DNA from: Dongshaea marina
GTDB lineage: Bacteria; Pseudomonadota; Gammaproteobacteria; Enterobacterales; Aeromonadaceae
Reading direction: 5' to 3'
Assembly (NCBI RefSeq): GCF_003072645.1
Contig: NZ_CP028897.1
Location: 3,299,658 to 3,363,657 of the forward strand
Length of the DNA: 64,000 nucleotides
In this document: in pieces, positions 59,163 through 64,000 of the stretch
Layout: every line of letters starts with the position of its first letter
Position numbering within the stretch: position 1 is the first letter of the stretch
Position numbers and translations under genes: made by a program
Notes under the pieces: model-generated
What the model saw: only the letters and a program-made list of their open reading frames with translations
Databases searched by the model: none
What the model was told of the DNA's origin: nothing

Positions 59163-60506
59163 TCACCCCTCTCGCTCAATCTTGGTCAGACAGTCCCGCA
59201 ACACAGGTCCATATTCAATTTTGCAGGGACACACAAAGGTGCACAGTGCCAGATCCTCTTCATCCAGCTCCAGGCATCCCAGGCTCTGCGCACCATCCGT
59301 ATCTCCGGACAACATGTCCCGCAGCAACAGGGTTGGCAGAATATCCAGCGGCATCACCTTCTCATAGCTGCCGATAGGCACCATGGAGCGCACACTGCCC
59401 CGGGTCGAGGAGGTGAGATTAAATTTACGCCCCTTGAAAAAATGTCCAAAAAACGAGCGGGTTAGGGAGAATCGGTTAGAGCCAGGAGCGATCCAGCCGA
59501 GCAGCTCTCGTTCGCGATCTTCGGCGATGACTGAGATCTGTTGATGATAACGCCCGAGGTAAGCTTCGGCCTCTTTGGCCTGCCGGCCACACAGGACCGA
59601 GCCGGAGATCACTCGCAGCTCTCCCTCGGCCAGCTCTCCGGCGGTGAGCTCTGTAGTCGATGCTCCAAGGCGAGTCCGAACCAGCCTTGGCTGATTCACA
59701 CAAGGGCCAGCCAGCGAAATAATCCGCTCAGGATTGAGCTTTCCTGTGACAAACAGCTGCCCCAGGGCGATCACATCCTGATAATTGATATACCAGGCGG
59801 TCTTGTGAGCGCTGACCGGATCGATAAAGTGGATATGGGTCCCGGGCAGGCCACTGGGGTGGGGACCGGTGAACACATGCTCCTCAACATTAGACAGAGA
59901 GCTGTGAGGCAGACTTCGTTCATCCTTACAGACATGGACTTTGCCCTCGGTCAGTCGGCTTAACACCGCAATACCGTTGATAAAGTCATCACCATGCTCC
60001 TTGATAATGAGGGAGGCATCCGCCGCCAACGGATTGGAATCCATCGCGGTGACAAAGATCGCCCTTGGGGTTGCATCAATTGCTGGAACTTTACTGTAGG
60101 GACGGGTTCTCAGAGCGGACCAGATCCCAGAGCTTTGCATCTGCGAGCGAGCCTTGCTCTCATCAAGAGAGGCCAGCTCTGCAGGGGTGTAGGAATCAAA
60201 CTCTAAGCCATCATCAGACTCATCCACCTCGATCACCACGGATAACAGCGCGCGCTGTGCGCCGCGATTGATCTCCAATACCTTTCCCGAAGCGGGTGCA
60301 GTAAAAATCACTCCCGGATTTCGTTTATCTTCAAACAGGGCTTGCCCCTGCCGGACAGTCTCCCCCTCTCTGACCCGCATCGTAGGACGCATCCCTATAT
60401 AATCCGAGCCAAGCACTGCCACTTTTGAAATCTTCGGACCTTCGTGAACCACCTGCTCAGGCGCTCCCGAGATCGGAAGGTTTAACCCTTTTTTGATTGT
60501 AATCAT
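59163..60506 (-). CDS. nqrA: Na+-NQR subunit A
   Basis: 447 residues from ATG 60506, with AGGTGAGC overlapping; a GTG two codons upstream is possible. Peripheral subunit that binds ubiquinone. [35 protein letters not shown] and the C-terminal [23 protein letters not shown] are diagnostic. First gene of the nqrABCDEF-apbE-nqrM operon. Confidence 0.97.
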   Translation of the reverse strand: MITIKKGLNLPISGAPEQVVHEGPKISKVAVLGSDYIGMRPTMRVREGETVRQGQALFEDKRNPGVIFTAPASGKVLEINRGAQRALLSVVIEVDESDDGLEFDSYTPAELASLDESKARSQMQSSGIWSALRTRPYSKVPAIDATPRAIFVTAMDSNPLAADASLIIKEHGDDFINGIAVLSRLTEGKVHVCKDERSLPHSSLSNVEEHVFTGPHPSGLPGTHIHFIDPVSAHKTAWYINYQDVIALGQLFVTGKLNPERIISLAGPCVNQPRLVRTRLGASTTELTAGELAEGELRVISGSVLCGRQAKEAEAYLGRYHQQISVIAEDRERELLGWIAPGSNRFSLTRSFFGHFFKGRKFNLTSSTRGSVRSMVPIGSYEKVMPLDILPTLLLRDMLSGDTDGAQSLGCLELDEEDLALCTFVCPCKIEYGPVLRDCLTKIEREG

Positions 60507-60625
60507 GCTCACCTATCCACTGCCATGTCGTGGAAACGGGAAGGAGAGGCGACATGAGCCATTGGGACTCCTTTCCCGCTAAATACGCTAGTGCCAGTCA
60601 AGCCGCGACCAACGCTTAAATCCAA

Positions 60626-60639
60626 AGTATCTTATAATA
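60626..60639 (-). promoter_or_regulatory. Candidate -10 region of the nqr operon
   Basis: On the minus strand TATTAT (60639-60634) overlaps into GATACT (60631-60626). TTGCGT 17 bp upstream of GATACT is a fair -35. This gives a leader of about 110 bases before nqrA. Confidence 0.4.
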
Positions 60640-60663
60640 TCACCGGTCACGCAAAAGCATCCA

Positions 60664-60679
60664 TGTGAAACCAGTCACA
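60664..60679. promoter_or_regulatory. Consensus CRP-binding site upstream of nqr
   Basis: TGTGA-AACCAG-TCACA, a perfect match to the two CRP half-sites with 6-bp spacing. It is centred about 45-52 bp upstream of the possible nqr start sites, near activating positions, and lies downstream of bolA's stop, so nqr is the only gene it can readily control. Confidence 0.6.
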
Positions 60680-60729
60680 TCATCCAATATTCGTTGGCGT
60701 TATCCTCAAAAAGTATGCCACTTTAGGCA

Positions 60730-61041
60730 TCACTGAAACTTAGATCCCACACAGGAGGGGGTTCGGGGTGCACTCCCCTGACGCAACCACTCCTCCTGGG
60801 TATAGGTGTGCATCGCCAGGGCATGGATGATCCCGGCTAGTTCATCGGCCAGGATCTGATTGACCTGCTTATGCCGAGCCAGTAGCCGTTTACCAGCAAA
60901 GGCTTCTGAGACGATGATCACCTTAAAGTGACTCTCGGCATCCGCAGGTCCCCGATGCATATGGCTCTCATTGATCACCTCCAGGTGGGAGGGTGACAGG
61001 GCCTCAGTTAACTTTTGTTCGATCTGTTGCTGCACAGACAT
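60730..61041 (-). CDS. bolA: BolA-family protein
   Basis: 103 residues from ATG 61041 (GGAGA upstream; the longer frame is rejected). BolA class II fold with the conserved [37 protein letters not shown] and [14 protein letters not shown]. BolA proteins pair with monothiol glutaredoxins in iron-sulfur handling. The long C-terminal extension after EEW favours BolA itself over IbaG. Stands between nqr and rlmG, divergent from the latter. Confidence 0.9.
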   Translation of the reverse strand: MSVQQQIEQKLTEALSPSHLEVINESHMHRGPADAESHFKVIIVSEAFAGKRLLARHKQVNQILADELAGIIHALAMHTYTQEEWLRQGSAPRTPSCVGSKFQ

Positions 61042-61143
61042 TATGATTCTCCGAGCTTCAATTGACACAATCCCTATTTTAGCCTGATTTAAGCGCCAAT
61101 CTTGGGTAAACTAGCGACCAATTTTACCCAAGCATCCTTTGTT

Positions 61144-62274
61144 ATGAAAACTCAATTCCTCTGCGCCAGCCTGGAGCTGGATCTGTATCGCTACCCCAAA
61201 CGTTCCAAAGAGACTCTGCAGGCCTGGGACTCTGCCGATGAATATCTGCTGGAGGAGCTCAGCGGTTTTGAGTTACAACAGGGGCAACCACTGCTGGTTT
61301 ACAATGATCAATTCGGTGCCCTCACCTGCTCTCTCATTGCACAAAATCACCCGGTGACCCAGGTCAGTGACTCCTGTATCAGTGACAGGGCAACCCAGGC
61401 TAATCTTGCAGAAAACCAACTCCCCACAGAGTCGTTAACCCAGCAGGATCCGCTGAGCCCCCTTAAAGAGGTTGCCCTGGTGTTGTTAAAGGTTCCTAAA
61501 AACCAATCCCTTCTCGAGTGGCAACTTGCCAATTTGCAGCAGCAACTGCCAGCGGGCACCCGGATTATCGCCGCCGGTAAGGCCAAAGAGATCCACACCT
61601 CGACCCTGAAACTCTTTGAAAAGTACTTAGGATCAACCCATACATCCCTGGCCAAGAAAAAGGCGCGGCTGATTTTCAGTGAAATTGCTGAAAAAGAGCC
61701 TTTGCCCTTGCCCTCGCCTGTGGTGTGGCCCCTTGAGAAGAGCTCCTATCAGATCAGTAACTATGCCAATGTTTTTTCCCGCAACCAGCTGGATATCGGG
61801 GCGCGCTTTTTTATCTCGCACCTTCCAACCGGCTGCCAGGGCGATATCATCGATCTAGGCTGTGGCAATGGAGTAGTCGGCCTGATGGCGTTAGAGAAAA
61901 ACCCCGAGGCAAAAGTTATTTTTGTGGATGAGTCAAAGCTGGCGGTTGCCTCGGCACGCTTTAATATTGAAAAAAACCGTCCCCAGGATCTGTATCGTTG
62001 TGAATTCCACGTCAATAACTGTCTTGATGATTTTGCCAAGGGAGAGGCTTCGATTGTCTTATGTAATCCCCCCTTCCATCAGCAGCAAACGATCACCGAT
62101 CATATCGCCCGTCAGATGTTCCGCGATGCCCGCCAAGCCCTGGCTCGCGGGGGAGAGCTGTGGGTCATAGGAAACCGCCATCTTGGCTATCATATTCAGC
62201 TCAAAAAACTCTTCGGGAACTGCCAAAATATCGCGGGAAATAAAAAATTCTCTATCCTGAAAGCGTTACGTTAG
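61144..62274 (+). CDS. rlmG: 23S rRNA (guanine1835-N2)-methyltransferase RlmG
   Basis: 376 residues from ATG 61144 (MKTQFLCASLELDLYRYP). Tandem methyltransferase-like domains: a degenerate N-terminal one and an active C-terminal one with SAM motif IIDLGCGNGVVGLMAL and catalytic NPPFHQQ. Methylates G1835 of 23S rRNA. The start at 61102 is less likely because it would run into the bolA promoter. Confidence 0.95.
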   Translation: MKTQFLCASLELDLYRYPKRSKETLQAWDSADEYLLEELSGFELQQGQPLLVYNDQFGALTCSLIAQNHPVTQVSDSCISDRATQANLAENQLPTESLTQQDPLSPLKEVALVLLKVPKNQSLLEWQLANLQQQLPAGTRIIAAGKAKEIHTSTLKLFEKYLGSTHTSLAKKKARLIFSEIAEKEPLPLPSPVVWPLEKSSYQISNYANVFSRNQLDIGARFFISHLPTGCQGDIIDLGCGNGVVGLMALEKNPEAKVIFVDESKLAVASARFNIEKNRPQDLYRCEFHVNNCLDDFAKGEASIVLCNPPFHQQQTITDHIARQMFRDARQALARGGELWVIGNRHLGYHIQLKKLFGNCQNIAGNKKFSILKALR

Positions 62275-62366
62275 CGATCGCACAAGCAGCTTAAAAAAAA
62301 GCGTCTACACTTGTCGGTGAGAGGTGAGCCGAACTGTGCAGTTTCCCGGTTTTTGAGGCTGTCAGG

Positions 62367-62498
62367 ATGGCCACTTTTCATGAAAATCAGTACACCTACG
62401 CAAAATGGATCTTTGCTCGCTCGCAGTTTGAGCGGTTTTCACAAGCCTTGGTAACGAGGCGCTGTATCGAAATGGACTTCAACTCCCTGTGGCTTTAG
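62367..62498 (+). CDS. Possible 43-aa ORF
   Basis: ATG 62367 follows CAGG and opens a frame reading ATFHENQYTYAKWIFARSQF and ending DFNSLWL. Hydrophilic and aromatic-rich, plausible as protein, but the ribosome site is weak and no family is recognised. It occupies the otherwise empty 330-bp gap between rlmG and the next gene. Confidence 0.25.
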   Translation: MATFHENQYTYAKWIFARSQFERFSQALVTRRCIEMDFNSLWL

Positions 62499-62601
62499 CC
62501 CGGGGCGCGGGTGCGTTGGTTTTCTCGCTCAGGCCTTTGGTGTTCTGTTTGTCTTTACAGGCCTTGGTGATTCATCATTTGGAGCCTTTAGGAGTTTTAT
62601 C

Positions 62602-62925
62602 ATGAAAATCAACGATTATATTGAGCATCACAGCCAGCAGCTTGCCTGCTTCGTCTTTGCCTTCCTTGCCCATGAAATCGCGTTTCGCGAATTGCACAAC
62701 TTTACCTGGAGTGCACTGGCTGAGTGGACACCACTTTGTGACGAGGATAAGCAGCCCGAATCGGATCAGGAGCGTGTCTTCTGGCACCTGTTGTATGAGT
62801 TACATCAATGGGATGAGGGCCAGCTATCGCAAGACAAGTGGCTTCGCTTACAACTTTGGAACTGTGCCCTGTTTCTCAATGGCCAGGGTAGCTGCCCCGC
62901 ATACTGTGTTGGGACACGTCCTTAA
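62602..62925 (+). CDS. Conserved-looking hypothetical protein
   Basis: 107 residues with TAGGAG 8 bases before the ATG. Mostly helical: KINDYIEHHSQQLACFVFAF, then an acidic stretch (CDEDKQPESDQE) and an aromatic helix (RVFWHLLYELHQWDEGQL), ending in a Cys-containing tail. I do not recognise the family. Position just before ampG in the same direction, with a 62-bp gap. Confidence 0.6.
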   Translation: MKINDYIEHHSQQLACFVFAFLAHEIAFRELHNFTWSALAEWTPLCDEDKQPESDQERVFWHLLYELHQWDEGQLSQDKWLRLQLWNCALFLNGQGSCPAYCVGTRP

Positions 62926-62987
62926 GCCTTGAAGTACAAGGAGTTCTCCTCCAAAATGGGGAACTTTTAAGCTTAAGGATCAGAGCC

Positions 62988-64000
62988 ATTAAGTCATTAT
63001 CTCCTTCCTGGACACGCGCTGTCTTTGTTTACTTCGACAGGCGTGTCCGTTTTATGTTCGCCCTCGGCTTCTCCTCGGGACTACCGCTCCTGCTGGTGTT
63101 TGGCACCCTATCCTTCTGGCTCAGAGAAGCCGGGGTGAGTCGTTCCGAGATCGGTTTTTTCAGCTGGGTGGTGCTGGCTTACGGGTTTAAATGGGTCTGG
63201 TCTCCCCTGGTGGATCGCCTGCATCTTCCCCTGCTGACCCGGTTACTGGGACGGCGCAGGGGCTGGATGCTGCTATCGCAGCTGATGATTATTCTTGCCC
63301 TGTGCGGAATGGCCCTGAGCGATCCGACCACCCATCTGATCTGGTTTGCCCTGTGTGCCCTGCTGGTTTCCTTCTCCTCGGCGACCCAGGATATAGTGAT
63401 CGATGCGTTTCGTATTGAGTCCGGATCTGAAAAACTCCAGGCGGCGATGGCTGCCGCCTATATGGCTGGGTATCGACTGGCGATGATCCTCGCCGGGGCC
63501 GGAGCCCTGGCGATTGCCGCCTGGGCCGGAAGCAATATCGGCTATAACCTCCACGGCTGGCAGGTGGCCTACTTCTGTATGGCTGGCTTTATGCTGGTCG
63601 GTGTCGTCACCACTCTCATTGCCAGGGAGCCAAAGATCGAAGAGAGGGCGATTGAGCAGGAGGAGGTATCGGTTCGTAAAGATCTCTTGGAGAAGGGCTA
63701 CGGCAGGGTGAGCTCGACGGCCCTCGCCTGGCTGCATGGAGCCCTCTATGAACCCTTTGCCGACTTTTTCCGCCGCTATGGCTGGAGTGCGCTGCTGATC
63801 CTGGCCCTCATCTCAACCTACCGGATCTCCGATATCGTGATGGGAGTGATGGCCTACCCCTTCTATGTGGATATGGGCTTTACCAAGGAGCAGATCGCAA
63901 CCGTAACCAAGGTTTACGGGGTGATCATGATCCTGGTGGGGGCCGGCATCGGTGGGATCCTTATTAACAAGCTTGGCACCCTGAGGATTTTGCTGGCCGG
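62988..64000 (+). CDS. ampG: AmpG-family muropeptide permease (3' end outside window)
   Basis: MFS transporter importing anhydromuropeptides during cell-wall recycling. The frame is open to the window edge (338 codons). Typical segments: FALGFSSGLPLLLVFGTLSFW, KWVWSPLVDRL, GRRRGWMLLSQ, SATQDIVIDAFRIES, YRLAMILAGAGAL. The first ATG (63054) would remove the conserved VYFDRRVRF segment. Upstream in frame the only codon placed well after a ribosome site (AAGGA, 8 bases) is ATT 62988, giving KSLSPSWTRAVFVYFDRR. The start is therefore uncertain. Confidence 0.88.
   Translation, partial: MKSLSPSWTRAVFVYFDRRVRFMFALGFSSGLPLLLVFGTLSFWLREAGVSRSEIGFFSWVVLAYGFKWVWSPLVDRLHLPLLTRLLGRRRGWMLLSQLMIILALCGMALSDPTTHLIWFALCALLVSFSSATQDIVIDAFRIESGSEKLQAAMAAAYMAGYRLAMILAGAGALAIAAWAGSNIGYNLHGWQVAYFCMAGFMLVGVVTTLIAREPKIEERAIEQEEVSVRKDLLEKGYGRVSSTALAWLHGALYEPFADFFRRYGWSALLILALISTYRISDIVMGVMAYPFYVDMGFTKEQIATVTKVYGVIMILVGAGIGGILINKLGTLRILLA
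63010..63048 (+). other. Hairpin inside the ampG start region
   Basis: GGACACGC...CTGTC and GACAG-GCGTGTCC form a long imperfect stem around a TTTGTTTACTTC loop and are followed by GTTTTA. It looks like a terminator or attenuator but lies in the apparent coding sequence of ampG. Confidence 0.35.

Overview
The window looks like chromosome from a marine-type gammaproteobacterium in the Vibrionales/Aeromonadales/Alteromonadales neighbourhood. The signs are a complete sodium-pumping NADH:quinone reductase cluster (nqrABCDEF-apbE-nqrM), a pdxB-asd-fimV-truA-accD-folC-dedD block, a serC-hisC-aroA block, a large repeat-rich FimV, and RlmG, YciK, MnmC and YaeR orthologues. The genus cannot be fixed from sequence alone. 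No rRNA, tRNA or CRISPR was found.

Layout. 1-2.0 kb: end of a catabolic acetolactate synthase, then a protein that looks like a very divergent acetolactate decarboxylase. 2.0-4.6 kb: a YccS-type membrane protein and tusE. 4.7-8.3 kb: an IS982-family element split by an IS21-family element, both with readable inverted repeats and target duplications. 8.4-9.1 kb: a frameshifted small gene and a structured dispersed repeat. 9.1-19 kb: dedD, folC, accD, truA, fimV, asd and pdxB, all on the minus strand. 19.1-24.6 kb: a PAP2 phosphatase, a repeat-filled gap, fabB and mnmC. 24.7-31.9 kb: a DUF922-like protein, a 5'-nucleotidase-family protein, a periplasmic binding protein, and aroA-hisC-serC. 32-39.4 kb: a sugar transporter with a GH13 glucosidase, gyrA and ubiG. 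39.5-45.9 kb: a secreted Cys-rich protein, glutamate decarboxylase with an MFS transporter, MarC, YaeR and YciK. 46-50.5 kb: a lipoprotein, a ComFB-like protein, uppP, a response regulator, a 27-residue membrane peptide and an SGNH hydrolase. 50.5-53.4 kb: an AT-rich accessory patch with an HNH-like protein and a gene cut by an IS5/IS903-type element. 53.4-60.5 kb: the nqr operon. 60.7-64 kb: bolA/ibaG, rlmG, a small hypothetical gene and the start of ampG.

Two features matter for anyone using this annotation. First, at least eight single-base losses, nearly all in short homopolymers, break otherwise intact genes (folC, aroA, an MFS gene, yciK, nqrF, nqrB twice, and a small hypothetical gene). 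Several of these genes are essential or central, so uncorrected sequencing indels are the likeliest cause, and I give repaired gene boundaries. Second, an intergenic repeat recurs at five places. In four of them it has three consecutive hairpins, and two of those hairpins change both sides of their stems together while keeping their loops or shape, which is what a selected RNA or DNA structure would look like.
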